A DNA stretch of 64,000 bases from Macrophomina tecta (lineage: Eukaryota; Ascomycota; Dothideomycetes; Botryosphaeriales; Botryosphaeriaceae). Positions 23,073-34,864 of the stretch are shown here, piece by piece (the stretch's first letter is position 1; each line of letters starts with the position of its first letter). The notes below the pieces were generated by a model. It did not search any database. It was not told the origin of the DNA and saw only the letters and a program-made list of their open reading frames with translations. A program made the translations under genes and the position numbers. The stretch covers positions 1,550,001 to 1,614,000 of the forward strand of contig JAKSGN010000041.1 in assembly GCA_024180945.1 (NCBI GenBank), read 5' to 3'.

Positions 23073-25198
23073 TTATCTAACAGTAACAGCCTCAAAGGCA
23101 AGGTCGAGTAACTCTACTTTCTCTGGTGCAGTGTCCCAGAATGCGCCAACACGTTGATACGATCCTGTCGACCCGAGATCAGGCTGAAGAACGAACCCAT
23201 TGACTCCGGCTGCTTGAACAGTAGGAAGGAGAAAGAGAATACTTCCATCGAGCACCTCGAAAGACCATTGTTCTGCATCGGAACTCAGTCCGCGTTCAGA
23301 CGTGTCTTTCCTGTGGAAGACATCCGGTTCCCAGGTAATTACGCGCTCCCGTCCGCTTTTGCTCTCCACAACAGCTCCCAGCTCAGGATGCTCCAGCGGC
23401 TTTTGCGGTGCTTTCACCTTGACCGAATCGTAAGCAGACTCGAGCGCAGCTCGGCAGGGAATCAGTCTCCCCATAGCTCTCAATGACCCGCTTTCCGCCG
23501 GCCCGAAGCTGCTCGACGTCGCTGGCGTGAAGTCAATGCTCACATCGCGGATTAAGGACAGTCCATCGACGCCATCATCGCCATCCCAGCCGCACGGGAT
23601 GTACCAAATGCTCGCGGTGACGAACGCCCACGACCACGACGGCGCGTAGTACGGCTCGATGCGGCGACTCTCGCGACAGCCCTCCGCCGGCTTCCACCAC
23701 AGCCACTTGGCGACGTTGCGCCTCCACAGCCCGCAGACGTACTCGTCGCCCGTCAGCGCGGCGCGCAGCTGCGCCAGCCCGGACAGCGCGGGCAGGCGGT
23801 CGCGCGCCTGCGTCAGCGACCGCGCCGTGAAGTCCTGCACGATGACGGCCCAGTCGAACGGGCTCTGCCTCGACAGCTTCTCCGCCGCGGGCTGCTGCTG
23901 CTGCTGGTTCCGCTTCGGCTGCCGCAGCACGCTCTTGTGCGCTCCGCCCAAGACGCTGTGCCGGAAGTTGGGCGCACGGCTCGAGAAGCTGCACTCGCAG
24001 CGGTGCGCGGCGTCGCACTCCCACGCCAGCTCCCAGTTCGTGTAGTGCAGGATGCGCCGCGCGAGCAGACGCTCCTGCAGCACCCACGCGCGGCCGTCCA
24101 GCGCGGTCTGCGGCTGCTGGTCGTCCGCGCGCCAGAAGCCGTGGCAGATGTCGTAATGCTGGTCTTCATCGGTGAGGGACGGGGCGCACGGCCGGATGAA
24201 GACGTTGGTGGTGGTTGCGGTGCGGGTCGGCGGGCCTTTCCTGGAGGGCGCTGGTGCTGCCGGGCACTGTAACGTCAGGGGCTTGCCGTGCCCGCCGAGC
24301 GGGCGGAAGCAGCCGCCGTGGCTGTTGGAGGCGCCGTCGGCGGCGATGGTGACGGTCGCGGCGCAGTAGACGGCGCCCATGGAGGCGGCTTCCCGGGCCC
24401 AGTCGGAGGCGGAGTCTTGGATGATGCAGAGGCTGTCGATCCATAGATAGGGGATATTGAGGGACCGGGCAATGGCGATGGCGTCGCGGAAAGTTGGAGG
24501 AAGCGTGGACAGGGGGATGCTGGATTGGTGGTCTTTCAGGTTGGATTGCAGGGTTCGGATGGGGACGATGCCGCCCCAGCAGTGGCTCAGTGCGGCGTAG
24601 TCAGCGTGTTCCCCGCTGGAGATGTGGAGGAATGGAGGTCTGTGGTCTGATCCCACATCGATTACCCTCGTCGGTAGCCGTGGAGGGGGAGAGGAGCATT
24701 GTGGGTGGTTCTTTCTGCAGTCGTTCAGCCATTCGATGGCCAGCCCTTTGCACTGTTCGGAAGAGGAATGATGAGACACGGCTCGTGCGGGTCCAATGGA
24801 GGGCCAAATCGTCGGAGAGCCTTATACTGTTCTTCAGCCGCACGCCGTGCTACTTTTGTGGGACGTTTACCTGCTGCACAGAAGATTTCCAGTTTCAAAC
24901 AGTCGTCATCCGTGAAAAAAGCCTCCAGCTTGAGTGCGCGGCCTAAGTCTCCGTCTAGATCGACGCCTTCCGATGATGGATAGTATCCCAGTTCGAGATA
25001 GACTCCGTTTATAGGTATGTCTTTATGCCCGCTCCACGCTGTGAGGGCGCAATAGATGATGCCGCAGAAGGGACATCCTTGCCTTACATTGCGATGGAGG
25101 TCTTCAGGCTCGAGAAGGAGAACTGGCGAATCGTCAGAGCTTGCACTTGTTAGCTCGGCCAGTTCGTTGCAGACATTGCAAGAGTGTTCCGTGGCCAT
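23073..25198 (-). CDS. HET-domain (heterokaryon incompatibility) protein
   Basis: Two exons: 25198 to about 24800, and about 24760 to 23073; total about 650-690 aa. The first part has a C..C spaced CNVCNEL and GCPFCGII; the second starts near GLAIEWLNDC. The HET core is clear: YAALSHCWGG, LWIDSLCIIQDSASDW, and AVYCAATVTIAADG, then GRAWVLQERLLARRILHY and YYAPSWSWA. HET proteins trigger compartment death after fusion of unlike hyphae; many paralogs have unknown partners. The exact intron is uncertain: a GTAAAC donor near 24870 and several AG acceptors before 24760 are possible, and only some keep frame. A Gln-rich run and high GC mark the middle. Convergent with PRP43. Confidence 0.88.
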
Positions 25199-27164
25199 TT
25201 CAATGAACGCAGTGCCGATGGTGTGACATGCATTAGGAGCGAGGTCTGTAAGCAGTTAAGCTATGGGGCTTTGATCCGGGGCGCTCGAAGCTGCTTTCAG
25301 CGTAGTATATGTCTCGACAGATTCCAGGAATAACAATCCTGTTTATTTAGGGGTTCAAAGTTGGCCCCCACGTCTCCATAAGGGAGGAAGTTCAGCTATT
25401 GGATGCAAATGTGCGGCGCAGTTACATACGCGCCGAGATTGACGCTTGGGCATGTTTTGTGCACAGCCACATCCTCCTCCGCTATATTATCACGCGGCTG
25501 ACAAAACTCTGCGCACTGCAAAATTAGTTCCCTTGCTAATCGTCTATTAGGTCGTTGTAGAAATGTAGGAGGGAAGAGAAGCATTCTTCCGGGGGCATAT
25601 GCTGTGCCTTTCTCTATACTTTTACACGTAGGCGAACGCTTCTATCCCTTACGGGAAAGGATAAGTAATAATACGGTGATGATTAGTCGCTGGGTGTGAT
25701 TTCGCAGTGCGCAGGATTTTGTAAATCGTGTGAATATATGCTTGTTTTGCATGGACGAGAGTGTTGCTCATAAGGATCGCCGACAAGAGAGTAGTAGTAT
25801 TGGGCATTTCGGCTCTGCGGACACAGCTCGAAGAAAGACAATATCAAAACACTCGTTAATGTGTGCTTCCTCCATAGAAGCAAACTAAGTTGCCTTATTT
25901 ATAAGGCGCGGAGAAGCTAGCTGGTGCTGGGGAACCCGCATACAGTATTTGCGCTCAAAAATTCACGTCTCACAAAATGCCATCCTGCAGAGCTTGGATA
26001 CGGAAAGTCGGCTACGACGTCTCCACATTTATAGCAGAGGGGGAAAATGGACCAACAGGTTCCCGGGCAAGCTATACCTCAACAAACAGATTCCCAGCCA
26101 GAGCCACTATAGAGCCGTCCGGCGGAGGCATTCTAGCTTCCAGAGAGTCTATTGTGCCTCCGCAGCGGCCGGCAAAGCCCTCATATACAGGAGGAAACAC
26201 GTTCCAAGGGCTACCCGGGCTCCACTCATCCCGCACGTTTCCGCGCATCCGGTAGGTCTACTCCTTGCCATACGTATCCGCCGCGGAAGGCGGATGATTA
26301 TATTAATGTGAACGAAGTCTCGAGAAGATGTCGCGGCAGCTCGTTCTGTACGCTGCAGCAAATGCAGATGAAAATGCCGACAATGTCTCCGGAAGTTGCT
26401 CCATGCCGTGCAGCGTGCATACTGCCCAAAGAAATCCTTGGTTGCCAATCTGCCCAGGAGGCATGGGATCCCGTCCTGTGTGATACACCTGCCGCCCTTC
26501 CAATTCTCGCGATTTGTACATGGACCGCAGGGGCCATGCCTCGCTTCGCAGGCCGGGGGTGGGCCACTCGTAAGTACTTGGCAGCCTGCACGCACTGCCG
26601 CCAAGAGGAGCTTATCAATCGCTCTGCAGCTCATCAATCGTCGAAGGTCAGCAATTTGCATGCTCCAGAAACGTGCTCCGTTCCCATACGCGGAGACGTC
26701 ACCTACCTCTCCTCGCATTTCGTCTCGCAAGCGCTGCTCCGAGTCGGCCGATCCTGGTGTATGCACGTTTCGCCGTTGTACCTCTCATGATGACGACAGT
26801 GCCCGTTGATTGGCGGCATCCTTGTCAGTACTGGCCAACGGCAAACGGTCTTTCCAGCGCGCCCGCTGATTTGGTCATGCACCAACTCAAAGTGCTCGCA
26901 CGCGATAGGCCACGATGCTAAGACAAGGCTCGTAACGGTCGCGACCGCTGCCAACCCTGGCCTCCTTCAGAAGGCATGGATGTGTGGTGAACAAGCGGTC
27001 CGAGTCTTCCCCGCCAAAGCAACCGGCATACAAATATCGGGGGTCTGGCCGTCGGAGTGGAGTGGGTTGATCTGATTGCTTTTTGTCCTGGTCTCCAGCT
27101 ATCGCATCGTACTTTGAGTAAGCTTTCCTTTCCTCCAGGCTCAGCGTCACACCGGTTGCCTACA
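25199..27164. other. Intergenic about 2 kb, no gene supported
   Basis: Upstream regions of the HET gene (minus) and sulfite oxidase (plus). Two overlapping frames of about 205 and 212 codons on opposite strands around 26150-26790 mirror each other and have no motif; neither is supported. Confidence 0.5.
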
Positions 27165-27652
27165 ATGGCTACTGCAGCGGTAGCACAGCCGAACGGCGAC
27201 CTTTCTTGGGGCCAATGGAGCGACAATGTTGACGCCCCGTTCTTTGCTGAAGAACGCGAGGGCTGGAAGGGCTACGTCGAGTGGGAAAAATGCCCGGAGA
27301 AGAAGAAGAAAGCTGCCGAGATCATGCAGAAGAACAAGGCCGAAGGCAAATTTCCTGACGTACGGCTGATTTGATTGTCCATCTGATTCCCGATGCTAAT
27401 CAACTATCTTTCACAGCCGCCGGAGTTCCAGCTTGAGCCGCTTCCAAAGACCAATCCGGTCCTCAATGGCGAGCGCTTCAAGTCCTATCACTATGCCATG
27501 GGCCCGACGCTGGAGAACCTCCCGGACATCAGCTGGAAGTACGTGTTGAAGGAGAAGTCGCCAGACATGATCCACGTCCTTCAATTCCCGTACAACGGGG
27601 AACCGCCGAGGGTAAGCATCCGTCCCGGAGTCTTGCCTGCCTTTTCCATAGG

Positions 27653-27689
<37 letters not shown>

Positions 27690-29294
27690 AAAGACCATGT
27701 TGCGTCTTCCTCGACCATCTCATCCCGTCTTCGTATCCGTTCCTTGTCGTCTTTTCTCTCCGTTTTCCCCCTCCCCACCCCCTTCTCCTTCCACCTCCGT
27801 CTCTTGCACTCGATCTTCGCACTCTTCTTACTCACCCCGTTGCGCAATCGACCTTTTCCCAGCCAAGCGCCTCTCTACAAAGACCGCCACGGCCCCAACG
27901 AAACCAAACCACTAACCACCTCCGCCCCACAGAAGCGCCTTGTCTCCACCCCGCTCACGCCCAACCCCGACTTCTTCGTCCGCAACCACGGCGGCGTGCC
28001 TGAGATCGACGCGTCTAAATTCTACCTCGACATCGACGGCCTAGTCAACAAGCCGTGCCGCGTAAGTCTCAGCTCCCCACGGCCCCTCACCCTCACTGGC
28101 ATCCGCTGACCAAAGCACCAACCCCCATCCTCTCCAGCTCTCCCTCGCCGACCTGCAGAACGAATCGCTCTTCCCGCGCAAATCCATGACGGTGACGCTG
28201 CAATGCAGCGGCACCCGACGCATCGAGCAGATCGCCGAGTACCCGGGCGACGGGGACGAGCTGATCAACGCGCCGTGGGCCGAGGGCGCGATCGGGACGG
28301 CGCGGTGGACGGGCGTGTCGCTCAAGAGCGTGCTCAAGCACGCGGCGGGCGGGCTGCGCAACGCCGCGGGCACCGACAACCACGTCGAGTTCTTCGGCGC
28401 GGACACGTACTTCAAGAAGGGGCAGGCGTACAACTACGCGGTCAGCGTGCCGTGGCGCAAGGTCAAGGCGCACGAGGTGCTGCTGGCGTGGGAGATGAAC
28501 GGCGAGCCGCTGCCGCACATCCACGGCTACCCGCTGCGGGTCGTCGTGGCCGGGTACATTGGCGCGAGGAGCGTCAAGTGGCTGTACCGGGTGCGGGTGA
28601 TTGAGGGCCCGAGTCTGGCGCCCGTGCAGCAGAAGGAGTACTTGTACTATGGGGCGCAGACGGGGAAGCATAATTCCGAGTACTCGAATGGGTTCAGTAT
28701 TCAGGATATGCCGGTCAGCTCGGCGGTCATGGTGCCGAACGATAAGGAGGTGGTGTTGCATGAGGGAAGGGTCGGGTTGAAGGGATGGGCGTACAGTGGT
28801 GGGGGGAGATGGCCGATCAGGGTGGAGGTGAGCCTGGACGGTGGCAATGTGTGGTGGCAGGTTCCGTGGGAGGGATTGAGCGAGAAGTTCTACCATGCGT
28901 GGAGGACGTGGAGTGTTGAGCTGCCGTGCGAGGCGGAGGGGTGGTTGGATGTGTGCGTGCGGTGCTGGGACAACGCGCTTAACACCCAGCCGACATTCGT
29001 GAGGAGTGCCTGGTGAGTACTTTCGCACCGTTTCTCTGTTCTTATGGAAGTCGCTTGAGGATTTGCTGACCTTCACGTAGGAACTGGGACCTCCATGTGA
29101 CGTCTTCTTGCCATCGGATCAAGATCTATAGCGTCAACAAGACGAGACCGGCTACTGCGAAGAGGCTCAAACTGCTTGAGGAGAAGGGCATTCCGTTCAC
29201 TCCAATCACCAAACCGCTTGAGTTCGATCTGGAGAGCGACGAGGACTACCTGGCGAACATGAAGGCGCAAGGAGGAAGGGAGCCCAAGGAATGA
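27165..29294 (+). CDS. Sulfite oxidase (molybdopterin type, no cytochrome b5 domain)
   Basis: Exons 27165-27359, 27417-27611, 27933-28061, 28138-29012 and 29081-29294 give 535 aa. The enzyme oxidises sulfite to sulfate, the last step of sulfur amino acid breakdown, using a molybdopterin cofactor. FVRNHGGVP opens the Mo-cofactor domain. TLQCSGTRR (Cys196) supplies the Mo-ligand cysteine, and HGYPLRVVVAGYIGARSVKWL and the dimerisation domain (GLKGWAYSGGG, VEVSLDGG) follow. The usual N-terminal heme domain of animal enzymes is replaced by about 60 charged residues. There is no obvious mitochondrial presequence. Intron 2 is unusually long (321 nt), in frame and stop-free; see findings. Confidence 0.92.
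27656..27687 (+). repeat. (CT)16 microsatellite in sulfite oxidase intron 2
   Basis: Perfect CT dinucleotide run of about 32 nt, followed by a pyrimidine-rich stretch that continues toward the acceptor at 27932. Confidence 0.95.
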
Positions 29295-29886
29295 AAGTGG
29301 CTAAACTTAGTATAAGCCCAGGTGCACTCAACTTTCAAATTGTGCATTTATTTTTAAATGAGCAAATGCCAGTACTATCATAATTTACAAGAACCTAGCC
29401 TGCTGAATTCAAAAGTACATTCCATAGCAACTGATCCACACGAAGAGCACGTCTGTACGTCGACGGTCAGGAATTCTCTGAATAATGGCAAATTTTAGCG
29501 TGAAATTTGAATAATTTATTGCAAAAGGAGAGCCAGTGATGCTACCGCGTGAAGTCGAGAGTGGGATCCACATCGGCAAGGGTTGTTCTCGTAGAGATTG
29601 AAAGTAGACGGAATCGCTATGCACGTGGTCGGGAGCAGACATGGAACGTCTAGCGCTTGTGTCAGCCCTAATATTCAAGAGCACGGAAGGATGAGCGGGG
29701 TTGAGAGACTAGACCATATCGGGCAAGCCACGATGCGGGACAAAGCGAGAACGGTGAGGGACACACAGATTTCCAGCACATCAGCTTTGAAATTCATGCG
29801 ATAAGATGTCAGCAACCAAGAAGACGGGCTGACAAAGTGCGCCGTGGCGTCAGGAGAGCCGCGCCGTCAAGAGGGAGCCCAAAGGC
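29295..29886. other. Intergenic, no gene seen
   Basis: 3' flank of sulfite oxidase and 5' flank of the NmrA-like gene. No coding evidence. Confidence 0.5.
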
Positions 29887-29900
29887 ATATATATATAAAG
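29887..29900 (+). promoter_or_regulatory. TATA box of the NmrA-like gene
   Basis: CATATATATATAAAGG, a strong TATA element about 85-95 bp before the ATG at 29983. TATA promoters in fungi go with inducible genes. Confidence 0.6.
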
Positions 29901-29982
29901 GAAGACGGGCTACAGTCTCTACAAGGCTTTCATCTACAAAAATCCCATTTCCATCAACGGCAGGCTCAAGCCCACAGCCAAC

Positions 29983-30992
29983 ATGGCCAAGCTCATTACC
30001 GTATTCGGAGCCACAGGTAACCAAGGTGGCTCTGTTATCAAGGCCATCCTTGCAGACACCGTGTTATCCAAAGAATTCAAGATTCGGGGTATCACACGTG
30101 ATGTGTCCAAACCGGCAGCGCAGGCCCTCGCGAAGCAAGGAGTGGATATGGCGGCTGTAAGTCCCCAGTTGCTTGCCTGTAGCCTTAGTTGACCACCAAT
30201 GCCAGGCCGACTTGAGCTCCAAGCCATCTCTGAATGACGCTCTCAAAGGCTCACACACTGTGTTCCTGGTAACCAATTACTGGGAGACGGGCAAGCCCGA
30301 GGTTGAACTGAACCAGGGGCAGAACGTTGCAGACGTCTCCAAGGAGCTTGGAGTTCAGCATCTGATTTTCTCAACGCTGCTGCACGTGACTGAGACAAGT
30401 GGCGGAAGGCTGAAGCATGTTCCACATTTTGATGGGAAGGCTGAAATTGAACGGTACATTCGTGAGAGCGGAGTGCCATGCTCCTTCTTCTTACCAGGAT
30501 ACTTCATGTCAAACTACAAGGGGCAGTTGAGGGAGGGCGATGATGGAGTTGTGACGTTGTCATATCCAGTGAGCTCAAAGGCCAAGTTCCCGCTGGTGGA
30601 TGTGGCCGAGGATACCGGTACGTGGCTCTGCGGTCAAACATTTCCGTGCCGCTCACTGTTTGTTTGCAGGTAAATTCGTGAAGGCGATCATCAAGCACCG
30701 GGACAGGCTACTCGGTGGGCGGGTCTATGGTGCTGCAGGCTACTACACGCCTGAGCAAATCTTGGCAGACTACGAGGAGGTCACGGGCAAGAAGACGCGG
30801 TACGTTCAGGTATCGAACGAGCAGTACCAGAAGTTCTTGCCTGAGGCAGTCGCGGAGGAGATGCTGGAGAACCATCTCTTCATGGAAGACCCGGGGTATT
30901 ACAACGGAGCGGACCTGGACGAGAGCCTGGGATGGCTGGAAGAGAAGCCAGTTAGCTGGAAAGAATTCGTAGCCAAGTCGTTCCAGCAGTAG
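29983..30992 (+). CDS. NmrA-like NAD(P)-binding reductase
   Basis: Exons 29983-30156, 30206-30617 and 30670-30992 (introns 49 and 52 nt) give 302 aa. The N-terminal Rossmann motif VFGATGNQGGSV (residues about 6-17) is the GxxGxxG variant of the NmrA/HSCARG family, atypical SDRs that sense NAD(P) state or reduce small molecules. Later landmarks are VFLVTNYWE, HLIFSTLLHV, FLPGYFMSN, and a C-terminal SWKEFVAKSF helix. The YxxxK pair of classical SDRs is absent, as in the family. The strong TATA box suggests regulated expression. It could be a redox sensor or a secondary-metabolism reductase; no cluster partners are visible beside it. Confidence 0.88.
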
Positions 30993-32951
30993 TTGCACAG
31001 ATGAAGCGTTGACCGGGGTGCGGTGGTGTTGTCCGGTACTTGGGAATCCGGTATCAAGCGGCGACGCTCGCAACTGTCACCGGTCAGGGTCCTGTTTCGC
31101 AGCAGATAGCAGATCAACCAGCCTCGTCCTCCACATTCTCCCCACATGCGGGCGGCCTGAATGCAGCAGCTACGCAGCCTCCTGACAATCGCGTGGGCCT
31201 TTGAGTAGGCTGGACCCTGGAATGAATAGGTACATGTTACGGAAGATTTTCGTGTCGTTGGCTTCCCCCGTGGCACAGAGACTGCGGCACAGGGGCGTGG
31301 AGGACGGGCGGCTGCAGTGGACAGGCGAGGGATGCGGGCAGATGATGTCGCTGATTGGCGAGATATTGATACAAGGACGAGGCAGCGGCTAGAGAAGCAG
31401 GCTGCAAGGCCACGACCAGTGGGCTTGCTGAGGGTGTTGTGGTTGCAGGTTGAGTGTGGCTGTGGGCAGTAGCGCGCCCGAAGGAGAGCCGCTAGACGTG
31501 CGGCCCAGCAAGCGACCAGCAGCAAGGGCAGAGGAGCAGGTTGCAGTATCCCTCGGCGGCGGGAGGTTTGGGGGGATCCGGAAGTGGCCTGGGATAGCTC
31601 GCGAGTGGATATGTGAGGCTGGGCGCTGTGCTGTTCCTTGAAAAGCAAGACATGTGGTCGGGATGACGGCACTCACACAGTGGGGCAGCGGGCGAGAAGC
31701 TCGTCGCGGAGCTGCACGTCTGCGCTGGTGAGCTGAGTCGGCGGGCGTGGTCGCGGCCGGGCGACAGCGGCCGCGAGCAGAGGGGCAGACGTCACAGCCT
31801 GAGCGTTTCTGCACCGAGCAGCTCGAGCGGACAGAATTTTCGTCACAGGCGTAGGAGGCTGGCGGGAGGTTGCATGGGCGGTGCAGGTGCAGGTGCAGCT
31901 GGTGGGGCGGCAGATCACCGCCGAGACGCCGCCTGCGGTGAGAGCGCCGCACCTTCTTCCAGTGCCTCTGCGCCTGCCGCTAACCTCCGCGGGCCCCGGC
32001 AGCTCCCATCCGCCATCGCCATGCGCATCCGCACCGCCCGCGCTCTCTCCATGCCGGCAATGCAGTCCATCGCCATCTCGCATGCTGTCCAGCCCGTGGG
32101 TGCTGCTGTGGCTTGCGCGGAGATGAGCCGACGGCGGCAGGGGAGCCCGGTCGTTGCCCACGGCCGGCCGCTGCCATGCTTTCGGGCGGCTCACGGGCAC
32201 CCGTCACCTTATTCGCAGTCGCTGAGAGCCGCATTTCCGGCCGCCTGCCGTGCTTGCCAGCTTGGCTGCCCCCATGCGGACGCGCCGAGCGGCCCAGGAC
32301 GCGTCGGCGCGCACGGCGAGGGCGGTGCGGTTTCATGAGCGGAGAGGAATGGAGGCGCGTTGCGGCGGGTGCGACATCAGCCGCGCTGCGCAGGCCGCCT
32401 GAGCGCGCTGCCCTCCCCGGAGCTATCCCAGACCTCCCGATCGCCCGGCCTCGTCGTTAAGCATATCTCGCAACGCGTGGCTCTGGGCGCGGAAAATGCG
32501 CCAGCGCCGCCAAGCAGCACGCGCAATTGGCGGATGCGAGGCAGCGTCGCCGGCGCCCAGGCGGGCGAGCGAGGGCAATGCCTGGTGATATGCGGCGCCG
32601 TTCGCTGTCAGCCACAGGCGGAGGACACGCGTCGCAGGCCCCAATCCATCACGTCACTGCCCGCGCTTGCAGCTTGCAAGGAAGCAGGCGCGGCGTGGGA
32701 CAGCAGGAGCCACGCTCCTCCAGCCCCCGGGCTTCTTTTTATGTGCGCCTGCCGCTGCTGCTTCCCCCCCGGCTATCCGCGACCACCTGCTCTCGCGCCT
32801 TCTCTTCGGTGTAGACTGTCCTTCGCTCAGTCAGTCTCGGCCTCGGTCTCTCTCGCGCGCCCGCCTGCTCTGCCATCGCCAACAATCTCTCCGGCGCCCT
32901 CACTCCCTCCTTGCTTTCTGCCGGCAGATCTTAGGAACAAAACAGCTTACT
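30993..32951. other. Long GC-rich intergenic before the GH79 gene
   Basis: About 1.96 kb. The last 200 bp are strongly pyrimidine-rich (TCTCTCTCGCG type) and contain CTTTTTATG near 32737, a possible TATA-like element. Large open frames on both strands here follow from GC content and overlap each other; none has a motif. The length suggests a long promoter or leader for the wall enzyme downstream. Confidence 0.5.
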
Positions 32952-34864
32952 ATGCTACCATCCGTAATGCGCCTGGCGGGCGCCCTCGCGCTCGCCGCCA
33001 CGCTTGCAAATGCCCAGTCGACCGTGTCCGTCACTCCCACGGCAAATGCTGCCAGCGCCAGCGGCATTTCCCAGTACATCCCGCCCGAATATGCTGGTTT
33101 CGGTAAACCCCATGGCCTCCGGCCGCTGAACGGCCGGCAAGCTGACTCGTGCCAGGCATTGAGCCCTCCAATTTGTTCTCCTTCACCGGCGGCCGCGAGA
33201 CCAACCAGTTTACCGTTCAGCTGATGGAAAACCTCGCCAACTACTCGGGCAAGCCGGGCGCCATCCGTCTTGGCGGCAACACCCAGGACTACTTCATCTA
33301 CAGGGAGGACATGGACCAGTACGTCATCCAGACCAACGAAGACTCTGTTGGCCAGGGCGCCATCGCCTCCGATGCCGATATCATTGGCCCCGGCTTCTTC
33401 GAGGCCGTCAGCAGGTTTCCCAAGGGCGCCCCCATCACTTTCGGCCTGAACCTCGCCTACTTTGAGGCCGACTACCTGGACCAGATCACCCTCATGGCCT
33501 CGGCTGCCCTCAACAACCTGTCCAATGTCGAGCTGATCTCCTTCGAAATCGGCAACGAGCCCGACCTTTACCTCCAGAACGGCTTCCGCAACGGTACCTG
33601 GGATGGCTCGACATACGTGGACGAGTGGACCACCCGTGCTAAGGCTGTCTACGAGCGCGTGCTGAAGCCCGCGGGCAAGGGCGTCAACTTCTTCGAGGGC
33701 CCCTGCACCGCAAGCACCATCGGAACAACCTTCGAGATTGACATGCTCGTCGGTGACGGCATTCAGGCGAATGTCGAAGGCTCTGGCAACCCCTATCTGC
33801 GCGCTTGGAACCAGCACGACTACCTGTACTTCATCGATGTCTCGACCTTTGGCATCACCGTCGACTGGATGATGAATCTGGACAACACCGAATCCCAGTT
33901 CGAGTACTGGGAGTCGCAGGTTGCCATTGCCCTGAGGACTGGTCTGCCGTACCAGCTTCGTGAGATGCAGAGCGTTGGCCCCGTCGGTCTTGCCGGTGTC
34001 AGCGACACTTTCGGTGCTGCCCTCTGGAACTTCAACTTCTTCCTCTACGGTGCCACCCTCAACATGTCTTCGGTGCAGATGCACATGACCGACAACTCGC
34101 ACGCCGCCCCCTGGCAGCCCGCCACCCTCAACGGCGTTTCTAAGAACGTGCGCCCCACCTACTACGCCTACGCTGCCATGGCTCAGTTCATCGGCTCGGG
34201 CAATGGAACGACCCAGGTGGCTACCCTTCCCAACAGCAATGTCCCTGACGACTACAAGAGCAACGTCCGCATGTATGCCGGTTACGGCGGCGGTAGGCTC
34301 ACCTCGGTCGTAATCATCAACTCAAAGCAGGCCAACGCTACCGAGTCCAAGGGCAGCCTGGACGTCTCCCTCTCGCTGGACGACTACAAGGGCCAGACTC
34401 TGTACCTCTCGTACTTGACTGCTGACGGCGCCGATTCCACCACTGGCACCATCTGGAACGGCATGCAGTACTCGGACGATGATGGCACGGCTTCAGTGGT
34501 CAACAGCACTGTCCCAACCGTTCAGGTTGGCAGCAACGGCAGGGCAACCGTTACCGTTCGCGACTCACAAGCGGTTGTTGCCTTCATCGGCGCCCAACTA
34601 GGTTCCACCGCTGTAACCCTCAACGGCACGGCAGTCGACAGGGGTGACAGCGGCAATGCTGCTGCTACCTCTTCCAGCGCCTCCAGGACGGCTACGATTG
34701 CCGCCATCGCGTCAACTTCTCTAGCCATCGCCAACAGCATCACCGGCTCTGCCGCAAGCGCCACGTCTACCAGTGGGGCTGCAAGGGCTGCTGACAGGGG
34801 TTGGGGCATGACTATGTTGATGGGTGTTACTGTCTTCGCCATTGCTACCTATCAAGTCTGGTAA
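32952..34864 (+). CDS. GPI-anchored GH79-family glycoside hydrolase
   Basis: Exons 32952-33102 and 33156-34864 (53-nt intron) give 619 aa. Signal peptide in the first about 21 residues (LALAATLANA-Q). The catalytic domain has GAIRLGGNTQD near the start, SFEIGNEPDLY with the putative acid/base E185, and LREMQSVGP with the putative nucleophile E320, the spacing seen in GH79 beta-glucuronidase-like enzymes. The DNSHAAPWQP to VVIINSK region leads into a beta-sandwich like the GH79 C-terminal domain. A Ser/Thr/Ala-rich linker and a final hydrophobic stretch (MTMLMGVTVFAIATY) indicate a GPI anchor. Expected role: releasing glucuronic acid or related sugars from proteoglycan-like or plant wall glycans at the cell surface. 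Substrate is not deducible. Confidence 0.88.

Noticed and set aside
26149..26790. Two frames of 205 and 212 codons on opposite strands
   Set aside because: They overlap almost completely, have no motif or signal, and neither shows splice partners.
30899..32338. Long frames upstream of the GH79 gene on both strands
   Set aside because: GC-rich, mutually overlapping, low-complexity translations with no domain; part overlaps the 3' end of the NmrA-like gene.
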